A model generated the notes under the pieces. The model was not told the DNA's origin, did no database searches, and saw only the letters and a program-made list of their open reading frames with translations. Below are positions 39,313-46,345 of a stretch of DNA of 64,000 bases, piece by piece (position 1 is the first letter of the stretch; every line of letters begins with the position of its first letter). The position numbers were made by a program, and so were the translations under genes. This stretch comes from Alteriqipengyuania halimionae. Its GTDB lineage: Bacteria > Pseudomonadota > Alphaproteobacteria > Sphingomonadales > Sphingomonadaceae. Location: contig NZ_WTYR01000001.1 in assembly GCF_009827575.1 (NCBI RefSeq), forward strand, positions 2,205,001 to 2,269,000. Reading direction: 5' to 3'.

Positions 39313-40062
39313 CTATTCGGTGAGCTGTTCGAGATAGGCGTTGGCCGTCTTCGCCTGCGGCGAGGCAGGGCCGAGTGCGACCACCGATTCAAAGCTTGCG
39401 CGGGCCGCGTCGATACGGCCGTCGAGCGCCGCGATCACACCCGCTTCAAGGCCGGCATCCAGATCCTCCGGAGCGAGCGCAACAGCCGTTTCGATGAATC
39501 CCTGCGCCGCGACGAGATCGTTCATCCGCCGCGCGAGCGTGGCCGAAAGCAACCAGCCCAGCGCGAACTGGGGGGCGTCGGAACGCGCGTCGGCCAGCGC
39601 TGCGGCAGCGTCTTCTGACTGGTCCAGCGCGACCAGCGCACGGGCGAGATCGACGGCGGTCTCTCCAGCCAGTTCGTTCAATCCAGCGACGCGCGCATCG
39701 TCGCGTGCGGTGCGCAGAAGCGGCAGCGCGCGCAACGGATCGGGAACGGCAAGCGCCGCATTGCCCGCCATCGCACCGACGCGTGCACGGCCTGCCAGAT
39801 CTGTTTCCGGGGTCGCTTCGCGCGCCGCTTCGAACGCGTCGGTCGCGGCTTCCCATCGCAGCAGCCTCGTATAGGCCACGCCGAGGCAGGTCTGCGGCGC
39901 TGCGGTGCTGGACCCCGACGTCTCGCCCAGCCAGCTGCCACCGGTCGCAATCGCGGTCGCAGGATCGGTGCGCGCCTGTTCGAGGCACTCGGCCAAGCGG
40001 GGATCGGAGGCGAAGGGCTGGGCCTGGAGGGCAAAGGAGAGCAATGCGGCGGTAAGAGTCAC
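39313..40062 (-). CDS. TPR-like secreted or periplasmic protein
   Basis: 249 aa. A short signal peptide (MTLTAALLSFALQAQ) is followed by helical TPR-like repeats (about residues 45-245), for example WEAATDAFEAAREATPETD and DAARASFESVVALGP. The GTG start at 40062 lies five bases after the hydrolase stop; the longer ATG-started frame upstream overlaps the hydrolase and is Arg-rich. It is the last gene of the DUF898, M48, hydrolase, TPR operon. TPR proteins with M48 peptidases recall BepA-like envelope quality control; this link is an inference. Confidence 0.75.
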   Translation of the reverse strand: MTLTAALLSFALQAQPFASDPRLAECLEQARTDPATAIATGGSWLGETSGSSTAAPQTCLGVAYTRLLRWEAATDAFEAAREATPETDLAGRARVGAMAGNAALAVPDPLRALPLLRTARDDARVAGLNELAGETAVDLARALVALDQSEDAAAALADARSDAPQFALGWLLSATLARRMNDLVAAQGFIETAVALAPEDLDAGLEAGVIAALDGRIDAARASFESVVALGPASPQAKTANAYLEQLTE

Positions 40063-40067
40063 GATGT

Positions 40068-40823
40068 TCAGTCCAAACGGTCGAGCAGCTGCGCGATGGT
40101 CGTCAGCAGCCGCGCGACGTCCTGTTCGCGCGACATGCGATGATCGGCATCCTTGACGAGCACCAGCTGCACATCGTCTGAACCAAGCGCTGACATCAGC
40201 CGGAGCGCGGTTTCCCACGGCACCTCGCTATCGCGCTGTCCCTGAAGCAGAACGACGGGGCATATCACGGGAATGGTCGCATCGAGCTGGCGGTTGGCCT
40301 GGCCGTCGCGCCAGAAACCGGGGTGGGTCGGCGCAGGCGGATAGCCGTAATCATTGTCTTCGAAGATCGTCTCGCCCGCCTCGAGCTGCGACTTCTGCTC
40401 CGGATCGAAACCCCAGTCGGTGAAGTCGGGCGCTGCCGCGATCCCGACCATCGCAGCGCAGCGATCGCCCAGGGCGCGTGCGACTATCAGCATCAACCAG
40501 CCGCCCATCGAGGATCCGACGAGCACCACGCGCTCATCCGAACGCGCGCCTATGACGTGGTCGATCACTGCCACTACCTCGTCGCGCCAGCGCGACAACG
40601 TGCCATCGGCGAAATCGCCCGCACTGCGGCCGCAGCCGGAATAATCGAGCAGCAGGCAGGCGCGGCCCACTTTCTGAGCCCATGCGAACAAGGCAGTCGC
40701 CTTGCCGCCCTCCATATCGGACAGGTAGCCGGGCAGGAACACCAGGAGCGAACCAGCTCCAGCCGTGTGACGATAGGCAATCCGACGACCGTCATCGAGA
40801 TCGAGGAAGCTAGGCGTCGTCAT
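40068..40823 (-). CDS. Alpha/beta hydrolase
   Basis: 251 aa. The serine hydrolase fold is clear: oxyanion region LVFLPGYLSDMEG, nucleophile GSSMGG (Ser near residue 103), acid Asp in LLQGQRDSEV and catalytic His in VKDADHRMS. It is similar in layout to ABHD10-like thioesterases or peptidases. No signal peptide, so it is cytoplasmic. Its ATG overlaps the M48 stop by four bases, so translation is coupled. The substrate is unknown. Confidence 0.88.
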   Translation of the reverse strand: MTTPSFLDLDDGRRIAYRHTAGAGSLLVFLPGYLSDMEGGKATALFAWAQKVGRACLLLDYSGCGRSAGDFADGTLSRWRDEVVAVIDHVIGARSDERVVLVGSSMGGWLMLIVARALGDRCAAMVGIAAAPDFTDWGFDPEQKSQLEAGETIFEDNDYGYPPAPTHPGFWRDGQANRQLDATIPVICPVVLLQGQRDSEVPWETALRLMSALGSDDVQLVLVKDADHRMSREQDVARLLTTIAQLLDRLD

Positions 40824-41998
40824 CTTCGCGTCGGCGGCGGCACGTCGATGGTTGTGACAGGCCCCCGCGCTTTGCCTCCTTCGACGTGGTTCTCCACCAC
40901 ATTCCCGTCTTCATCAACCGAGCGCGTCACCGTGAAGACGGTTGCGCTGTCGGCTACATCGGGGTCGTCCGCACACATGTCCTGCAAGGCAAACCATTCC
41001 TCCTCGCTCAGCGCGGGGCGGTAACGCCGCTTGCCGACCGCCTTGCGAAAGACCTCCTTGCGATCGGCGGAATGAGGGTGGCTGGAAAGATACCCGATCG
41101 CGGTATCGACCCGCGAATAGGAACGGTCCTCGCCGCCCAGCCGCTCGAAGAATGCCGCGCCTCCTTCGGGCGAGATATCGGCCGCTTTCATCCGTTCGAT
41201 ACTGTAGCGATCGGCTTCGCTTTCGGCATCGCGCGAATAGCTGAGCGAGAGCAGGCCCGACACGGTCGACCCGCCGCTGCCGTCGAACCCGCCGAGCAGA
41301 ACCGAAAGTCCCATCTGGCGGATCAGCGACTGCATCACGTGACGTTTGCGCACATGGCCGATCTCGTGGCCCAGCACGGCGGCGACTTCGTCGGGGCTTT
41401 CAGCTTCATTGAGCAGCCCGTCGAACAGCAAGACGCGCCCGCCGGGGAGGGCGACTGCGTTGACCATCTGCATATTGACCACTTCGACCTTGAGGTTCTC
41501 CCCCCGCCCGTCGAGTTTGGCTGCGAGCTTTGCCAGCGCGGCCTGGCCTTGCGGCGTCGAACAGACGCGGCCGCCGAAATCGTCGAACAGCCATTCGCCC
41601 ATTCGCGCCTCGGTCCTCTCCGGCACCGATGGCGCGATCCAGGCCGGGGACGTCAGCACCACCGCCGCCACGACCGCGCTGATAGCGGCGAGCACACCGG
41701 CGGAAGGAAGCAGCCCCATTCGATCGATAAACCAGCCATAGCGTTTCTCGGGCGGCAAGAGACCGGCCAGTTCCGGCGGAGGCGGGTTGGCAATGCCGAG
41801 GCGATACCCGTCGATGTGCTCGTGGCGATAGACGAGGAACTCGCCTTGCTCGTCGGCAAAGGCGAGGTCGGCGAAGGCGTAGTCGCCGATCTCCCTGTCG
41901 TTTTCGATCACCACAAAGCGCGCGCCGCGCGGCTCGATCAGCACATAGCGGCGCAAGGCGACTTCGCCATCGTAATGCCAGGCGGGAAAGCGGGCCAT
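40820..41998 (-). CDS. M48-family zinc metallopeptidase, membrane-anchored
   Basis: 392 aa. The N-terminal about 95 residues hold a small beta-rich cytoplasmic domain, then a membrane span (about residues 95-125). The peptidase domain has the zinc motif HEIGHVRKRH (about residues 210-219) and a downstream Glu ligand (ESEADRYSIE). M48 enzymes of this class degrade misfolded envelope proteins. The ATG immediately follows the DUF898 stop with no gap, so the two are translated together. Confidence 0.92.
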   Translation of the reverse strand: MARFPAWHYDGEVALRRYVLIEPRGARFVVIENDREIGDYAFADLAFADEQGEFLVYRHEHIDGYRLGIANPPPPELAGLLPPEKRYGWFIDRMGLLPSAGVLAAISAVVAAVVLTSPAWIAPSVPERTEARMGEWLFDDFGGRVCSTPQGQAALAKLAAKLDGRGENLKVEVVNMQMVNAVALPGGRVLLFDGLLNEAESPDEVAAVLGHEIGHVRKRHVMQSLIRQMGLSVLLGGFDGSGGSTVSGLLSLSYSRDAESEADRYSIERMKAADISPEGGAAFFERLGGEDRSYSRVDTAIGYLSSHPHSADRKEVFRKAVGKRRYRPALSEEEWFALQDMCADDPDVADSATVFTVTRSVDEDGNVVENHVEGGKARGPVTTIDVPPPTRR

Positions 41999-43069
41999 CT
42001 AGAATGCCCCCATGTCGAAGGCGTCGAGCAGGCCTTCACCGTGACGCGCGCGCGCCGTGTCCGACTGGGTCAACAGGTCGAGATCGATTTCGCCATAGGC
42101 TTCCAGATGGACGATGAAGAATTTCCAGTGGCGATAGCCCAGGAAGATCAACCCGATCCCAAGCGTGCCTACCGCCAGTAGGACGTCGACAAGGAACAGT
42201 TTGAACCAGTCCTTCGTGCTCGCACTGAAATGGAAATCGAGCCGTTCGAGGCTCAGGCCCGAGATCGCCACACGAAAATACTTGGCGTAGAAGAACAGCG
42301 CAATCAGGCCGAGAACGACATAGACCGAGAGGATCATCACCAGAGCTACAATCGCCGCAGCCGCTTCGACACGGCCCTGCGCAAGTCCGATCGAACTCGC
42401 GAACAGGACGCCACCCACCACCGCGAGGATGAAGGGTGCAAGGTAGAACAGCAGGTAGCGCTTCATCAGTGCACCCGACTCGCCATCGGCGCGAAACCGG
42501 AAAGGGCCGAAGCTCATCTTGTTCCAGCGCTCGTTCCACAGCGTAACCATGGTCCAAGGGACGAGAAGGCCCATGACAAGGTAGCCGACGATCCACCGCC
42601 ACACATAGGACCAGCCATATCGCCATCCGCGATCGTCCGCGCCGCCGCGAATTCCGTGCCAGTACGTGCGGCCCAGCCGGTAACGCAGGGCGCGAAACAG
42701 TGCGACGCCACCGAGGTAGAAGGTGATCATGAAGGCAGCGAAGAGCAGCAACCCGGCAGCCGCTGGATCATTGTCGAAGATCAGCCTCTGGATCACGAAG
42801 GTGAGTATGAAATAGGGGCCGAAGAACAGCACGATCACGAGGATGAAACCGAAGAACAGTTCCTTGCCGGTCCCGGTCCATTCGAGCCGCTCATCGATGA
42901 ATTGCGTACGACTCCACAGATAGCGTCGCTCGCGCGTCTTTGCCCAGAAGCGGTAGACGCCCAGAGTGACGATCGTCAGCAGCAAATTGGAAAAGGCGAT
43001 TGGCGCGAATTCGCGCCAGCTCCCGTGAAACCGAAACGCGGATTGCGCCTCCGGCAATTGGTCGTCCAT
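41999..43069 (-). CDS. DUF898 (YjgN-family) membrane protein
   Basis: 356 aa with about seven membrane helices in two repeated halves. Each half begins with the DUF898 pattern of a helix then TLGVYRFWAKTRERRYL or TLGIGLIFLGYRHWKF. Function is unknown in the family. It is the first gene of an operon with an M48 peptidase, a hydrolase and a TPR protein. M48/DUF898 adjacency is something I recall from other proteobacteria and suggests a shared envelope function. Confidence 0.88.
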   Translation of the reverse strand: MDDQLPEAQSAFRFHGSWREFAPIAFSNLLLTIVTLGVYRFWAKTRERRYLWSRTQFIDERLEWTGTGKELFFGFILVIVLFFGPYFILTFVIQRLIFDNDPAAAGLLLFAAFMITFYLGGVALFRALRYRLGRTYWHGIRGGADDRGWRYGWSYVWRWIVGYLVMGLLVPWTMVTLWNERWNKMSFGPFRFRADGESGALMKRYLLFYLAPFILAVVGGVLFASSIGLAQGRVEAAAAIVALVMILSVYVVLGLIALFFYAKYFRVAISGLSLERLDFHFSASTKDWFKLFLVDVLLAVGTLGIGLIFLGYRHWKFFIVHLEAYGEIDLDLLTQSDTARARHGEGLLDAFDMGAF

Positions 43070-43134
43070 TCTGTCCCCCTCGTCGGGGTCGCAGTTCTCG
43101 CGATTATCGGGCGCGCGTCAACCGGCTGTCGCAG

Positions 43135-43257
43135 CTACATCAGCACGGGGAGCGTCAAACCGTGATGCGGCTCGTCGCAGGCGCCCGCCTCGCTATAGCC
43201 GCAGGCTGCAAGCAGCAGAGTGCCGGCCATCAGCGCGATCCATGATAGTCGTTTCAT
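43135..43257 (-). CDS. 40-aa lipoprotein
   Basis: 40 aa. Clear lipoprotein signal: MKRLSWIALMAGTLLLAAC with Cys19 in the lipobox LAAC, then a 21-residue mature peptide with a second Cys and two His (ACDEPHHG). AGGGGG lies nine bases before the ATG. It starts 14 bases after the XRE regulator stop, so it is the last gene of that operon. Too short for usual gene finders. Function unknown; resembles entericidin-sized lipopeptides only in size. Confidence 0.72.
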   Translation of the reverse strand: MKRLSWIALMAGTLLLAACGYSEAGACDEPHHGLTLPVLM

Positions 43258-43271
43258 CGCCCGAGCCCCCC

Positions 43272-43481
43272 TCAGCTTTGCGAACCCTGTTCTTCCGGCG
43301 CGAAGATATCCTCGATCTGCATCGTGAAAACTTGCGCGATCCTGAACGCAAGCGGCAACGAGGGATCGTAGCGCCCGGTTTCGATCGCATTGACCGATTG
43401 GCGAGAAACTTCAAGCCTCTCGGCAAGGTCCTGCTGCGACCAGTTGCGTTCGGCCCGCAGCACCTTCAGGCGGTTCTTCAC
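43272..43481 (-). CDS. Small XRE-family transcriptional regulator
   Basis: 69 aa. A compact Cro/CI helix-turn-helix: RNWSQQDLAERLEVSRQSV, AIETGRYDPS, then AFRIAQVF and a short acidic tail. This mini-XRE class usually regulates its own operon with neighbouring membrane proteins. GTG 43481 forms a GTGA overlap with the stop of the upstream membrane-protein gene; longer starts lie inside that gene. Confidence 0.9.
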   Translation of the reverse strand: MKNRLKVLRAERNWSQQDLAERLEVSRQSVNAIETGRYDPSLPLAFRIAQVFTMQIEDIFAPEEQGSQS

Positions 43482-44098
43482 GCGCCGGCCCCGTTGCGGT
43501 CGCGCAGGGCCTGAACGCCTTGCGCGATCCCCATTCCAAATGCCCAGATCGGCACGGCCCACCAGCCGGGCACATGCGGGACCAGTTCGAAGGTTTCGAG
43601 GAATCCCCAGAAGCTACCAATCGCCAGCACTGCGCCCAATCCGACCAGCGAAGCCATGATCGCGCGATGCCGGAGATATTCGTCGGCTTCTTCGGCGATA
43701 TAGCGACCCATGACATAGATCATCCAGAAAATCGGGATGATCGGAAGCATTGCCAGCACCCAGGTCAGACCGATTGACGGATCAAGATTGCGCCAGACCC
43801 ACAGCGCGATGCCGAGCCCCAGCATGTATGCCAGCGAACTCGCCATGATACCGCGGGTGTAACGCGCCGCGGCGGTGCTCGCGCCCTTCCCGGTTTTCGC
43901 CGCGCCATGGGCGTGGCGAAAGAAGGCGAACATGAGCGCGACCGGAATGATCGCGAGGATATAAGCCGTGGACTGATTGATCGCCCCGCTGATCTTGAGC
44001 CCGAGAATGGCCGCCGCCGTGCCCAGCATCATCCCGCCCAGCAGCCCCGCGCGGGAATAGGGCGCGCGGCGCGATTGCGATTCTCCGCCCGCGCTCAC
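43478..44098 (-). CDS. Six-span membrane protein of the XRE operon
   Basis: 206 aa. About six hydrophobic helices and a polar N-terminus. I do not recognise a domain with known function. GTG at 44098 overlaps the stop of the 61-aa gene by four bases (GTGA), and its own stop overlaps the regulator in the same way, so the three proteins are made from one coupled message. This layout is typical of self-contained membrane-protein/mini-XRE units. Confidence 0.8.
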   Translation of the reverse strand: MSAGGESQSRRAPYSRAGLLGGMMLGTAAAILGLKISGAINQSTAYILAIIPVALMFAFFRHAHGAAKTGKGASTAAARYTRGIMASSLAYMLGLGIALWVWRNLDPSIGLTWVLAMLPIIPIFWMIYVMGRYIAEEADEYLRHRAIMASLVGLGAVLAIGSFWGFLETFELVPHVPGWWAVPIWAFGMGIAQGVQALRDRNGAGA

Positions 44099-44280
44099 GA
44101 GCGGATCCTCGCCAGCAAATTGCACGATCCGCGCGAACCCAGCCACGCGCCGGGGAACAGCGCCAGCAGCGCGAAGGGCGCGATCTGGGCCACTCTCTCG
44201 GGCACGATCCCGATTCTGGCGAGCAGCGCGACAACGAGCATCGCCGCGGCGAGCAAGAGCGCTTGATAAATCTGTTTCAT
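44095..44280 (-). CDS. 61-aa two-span membrane protein
   Basis: 61 aa with two predicted membrane helices (about residues 5-24 and 28-47) and a short basic/Cys tail ending LLARIRS. The ATG at 44280 follows AGGACC; an earlier in-frame ATG (44319) adds 13 polar residues and is less likely. First gene of the XRE operon. No recognised domain. Confidence 0.72.
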   Translation of the reverse strand: MKQIYQALLLAAAMLVVALLARIGIVPERVAQIAPFALLALFPGAWLGSRGSCNLLARIRS

Positions 44281-44439
44281 GGCAAGGGTCCTTTTCTTGA
44301 TGTAAAGCCTGTTTGTCATGCATTGTGGGTGCTGTCAAGCTCCCTTTCCAAAAAGGAGCGTGTCCTTGCCTTTCGTTGCGCTCGGCTGTCACCATACAGT
44401 CATCTGTGCGAGGCAAGCGGCGCGCGAATGGAGAGCCCG

Positions 44440-46122
44440 ATGATTCCAACCGAACCGCCTGCCACCGAATCGACCGCCAAAGGATCGCACGCCACCGCCG
44501 TGATCAATCGGCGAACGCTGCTCAAATCAGGGGTGCTGGCAACCGCCCTGGCTGGATCGCCGGTGCTAGCTCAGTCCGGCGAACGCGGATTCACCCACGG
44601 AGTTGCCAGCGGCGAGCCCGGGGCCGATCGCGTGCTGTTGTGGACTCGTTTCGTTGCCGACTCGCCCGCCAAGCTCACTTACGAGTTGAGCGACACGGCC
44701 GACTTTGCGCGCATCGTTACCGGGGGCGAGGCTTCGGCTACCCCGGATCGCGACTGGTGCTGCAAGGCCAAGGTCAACGGGCTCGAACCGGATAGCTGGT
44801 ACTATTATCGCTTCGTATCACCCGATGGGTCGATCTCTCCGGTGGGCCGAACCCGCACACTACCGCTCGGCCCGACCGAGCGGTGGCGGATGGCGGTGTT
44901 CTCCTGCTCCAATATCGGCTTCGGGTGGTTCAACGCCTACGCCCATGCCGCCGCCGAAGACGCGTTCGACATGATCGTGCACACGGGCGATTATTTCTAT
45001 GAATACGGCCGCGGGACCTATCCCTCGGTCGAACAGGCGCTGGCCGATCGCAGGCTCGATCCAACGAACGAGATCGTTACGCTGGCCGATTACCGCGCGC
45101 GGCACGGACTCTATCGCCGCGATCCGGATCTGCGTCGCCTGACCCAGCTCTACCCGATGATCGCGGTGATCGACGACCACGAGAGCGCGAACGACTCCTG
45201 GCGCGGCGGGGCCGAGAACCACCAGCCCGAGACGGAAGGCGACTGGAGCGTGCGCAAGCGCGCCGCCATGCGCGCCTATCGCGAATGGATGCCAGTCGAC
45301 GACGAGGTCGATTATGCGCGCTACGATATCGGCGACCTGGCTACGCTGTTCCGGCTCGAAACCCGGCTGACCGGGCGCGATGAGCAGTTCTCGATCGGCA
45401 AGGTGATTTCGGGGAAGACCTCGCCCGACGAGATGATGGCCGCGCTTTCCCGCTTCCATGATGGCGAGTATCTCGACCCGTCGCGCAACATGATGGGCGA
45501 AGCGCAAAGCGCTTGGTTGAGCGAGGGACTCGGGCAATCGAAGCGTGACGGCACAACATGGCAGGTGCTCGTCCAGCAAGTGCTGACGGGCTCGGTTTCG
45601 ACACCCACCGGATTGGCCGATTCGCTCGGCGACGATGTGCCCGACTATGTCCGCCAACGTGTCCGTGCCGGAGCGCTGGCCGCAAAGGCTGGCCTCCCGC
45701 TTAACATGGACGCATGGGACGGTTATCCCGCCGCCCGCGCGCGCCTGTTCGAAAGCGCGCTTGCCGCCGATGCCGATCTCATCGTTCTCGCCGGCGACAC
45801 CCACAATGCCTGGGCCTTCGACCTCGATCACGATGGTGACCGCGTCGGCGTGGAGTTCGGCGGGCAATCGGTGACATCGCCGGGGTTCGAAAGCTATCTG
45901 CCGCAGATCCCGGCAGACCGCCTCGCCAGCGCCCTGGTGGAGGCCAATCCGCAACTGCGCTGGGCCCAAAGCTCGCGCCGCGGCTACATGGCAGTCGAGC
46001 TGACACCGACGCGTGCGACCAGCGAATATCGCTTCCTGTCGGGCATCCGTTCGCGATCCACGGCCCTGGCCGCCACCCATCGCGAAAGCGTGCGCAACGG
46101 CGAGAGAACACTCGAAACTTGA
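44440..46122 (+). CDS. phoD: PhoD-like alkaline phosphatase/phosphodiesterase
   Basis: 560 aa. A twin-arginine-like signal, NRRTLLKSGVLATALAGS, suggests Tat export. Residues about 45-140 form the PhoD N-terminal fibronectin-like domain (FTHGVASGEPGADRVLLWTR); metal ligands follow in VFSCSNIGFGWFNAY, VHTGDYFYEYGRGTYP, VIDDHESANDSWRGGAENH and VLAGDTHNAW. It hydrolyses phosphomono- or diesters outside the cytoplasm. ATG 44440 has GGAG six bases upstream; ATG 44428 is an alternative. No pho box was identified by eye. Confidence 0.92.
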   Translation: MIPTEPPATESTAKGSHATAVINRRTLLKSGVLATALAGSPVLAQSGERGFTHGVASGEPGADRVLLWTRFVADSPAKLTYELSDTADFARIVTGGEASATPDRDWCCKAKVNGLEPDSWYYYRFVSPDGSISPVGRTRTLPLGPTERWRMAVFSCSNIGFGWFNAYAHAAAEDAFDMIVHTGDYFYEYGRGTYPSVEQALADRRLDPTNEIVTLADYRARHGLYRRDPDLRRLTQLYPMIAVIDDHESANDSWRGGAENHQPETEGDWSVRKRAAMRAYREWMPVDDEVDYARYDIGDLATLFRLETRLTGRDEQFSIGKVISGKTSPDEMMAALSRFHDGEYLDPSRNMMGEAQSAWLSEGLGQSKRDGTTWQVLVQQVLTGSVSTPTGLADSLGDDVPDYVRQRVRAGALAAKAGLPLNMDAWDGYPAARARLFESALAADADLIVLAGDTHNAWAFDLDHDGDRVGVEFGGQSVTSPGFESYLPQIPADRLASALVEANPQLRWAQSSRRGYMAVELTPTRATSEYRFLSGIRSRSTALAATHRESVRNGERTLET

Positions 46123-46147
46123 TCGGGCCGCGCCGCCGGACTATCTT
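46119..46147 (+). promoter_or_regulatory. Promoter of the thrS leader
   Basis: TTGATC (46119-46124), a spacer of exactly 17 bases, and TATCTT (46142-46147) match a housekeeping promoter. Transcription should start about seven bases downstream, at or next to the A of the leader ATG (46154). The leader message would therefore be leaderless. Confidence 0.6.
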
Positions 46148-46153
46148 GTCCGC

Positions 46154-46222
46154 ATGGCCAAACGTGTGACCACCACGACGACTACCACCCCGGCGCTCCG
46201 GGGGCGGTCGGTCGCGCGCTAG
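46154..46222 (+). CDS. Threonine leader peptide for thrS
   Basis: 22 codons: MAKRV, then seven consecutive Thr codons (ACC, ACC, ACG, ACG, ACT, ACC, ACC), then PALRGRSVAR and TAG. Such a run is the hallmark of a ribosome-mediated attenuation leader: when charged tRNA-Thr is scarce the ribosome stalls on the Thr codons and changes the folding of the RNA behind it. It lies 124 bases before the threonyl-tRNA synthetase start. No ribosome site precedes it, consistent with the promoter that puts +1 at the ATG. Confidence 0.8.
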   Translation: MAKRVTTTTTTTPALRGRSVAR

Positions 46223-46298
46223 TCGCACCGCCGCCACCCGGTTTCGGGTGGTGCGGCGTCCTCCCGAAATCGCAGAGCTTTCAACGTCGCGCTTTTTT
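46202..46298 (+). promoter_or_regulatory. Attenuator-like alternative hairpins before thrS
   Basis: A strong hairpin has a core of seven pairs, CCACCCG (46234-46240) with CGGGTGG (46245-46251), extended outward to 46226-46258 with a bulge and wobble. Competing pairings are GGCGGT (46203-46208) with ACCGCC (46227-46232), and the Thr-codon ACCACC (46170-46175) with GGTGGT (46247-46252). A T6 run is at 46293-46298, but it is about 35 bases beyond the hairpin, so classical intrinsic termination is not proven; control of initiation is possible. Confidence 0.55.
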
Positions 46299-46345
46299 CG
46301 CGTGCGCGCCTGTGCAATGGCGCGCGCAACAACTGGACGAGACCG

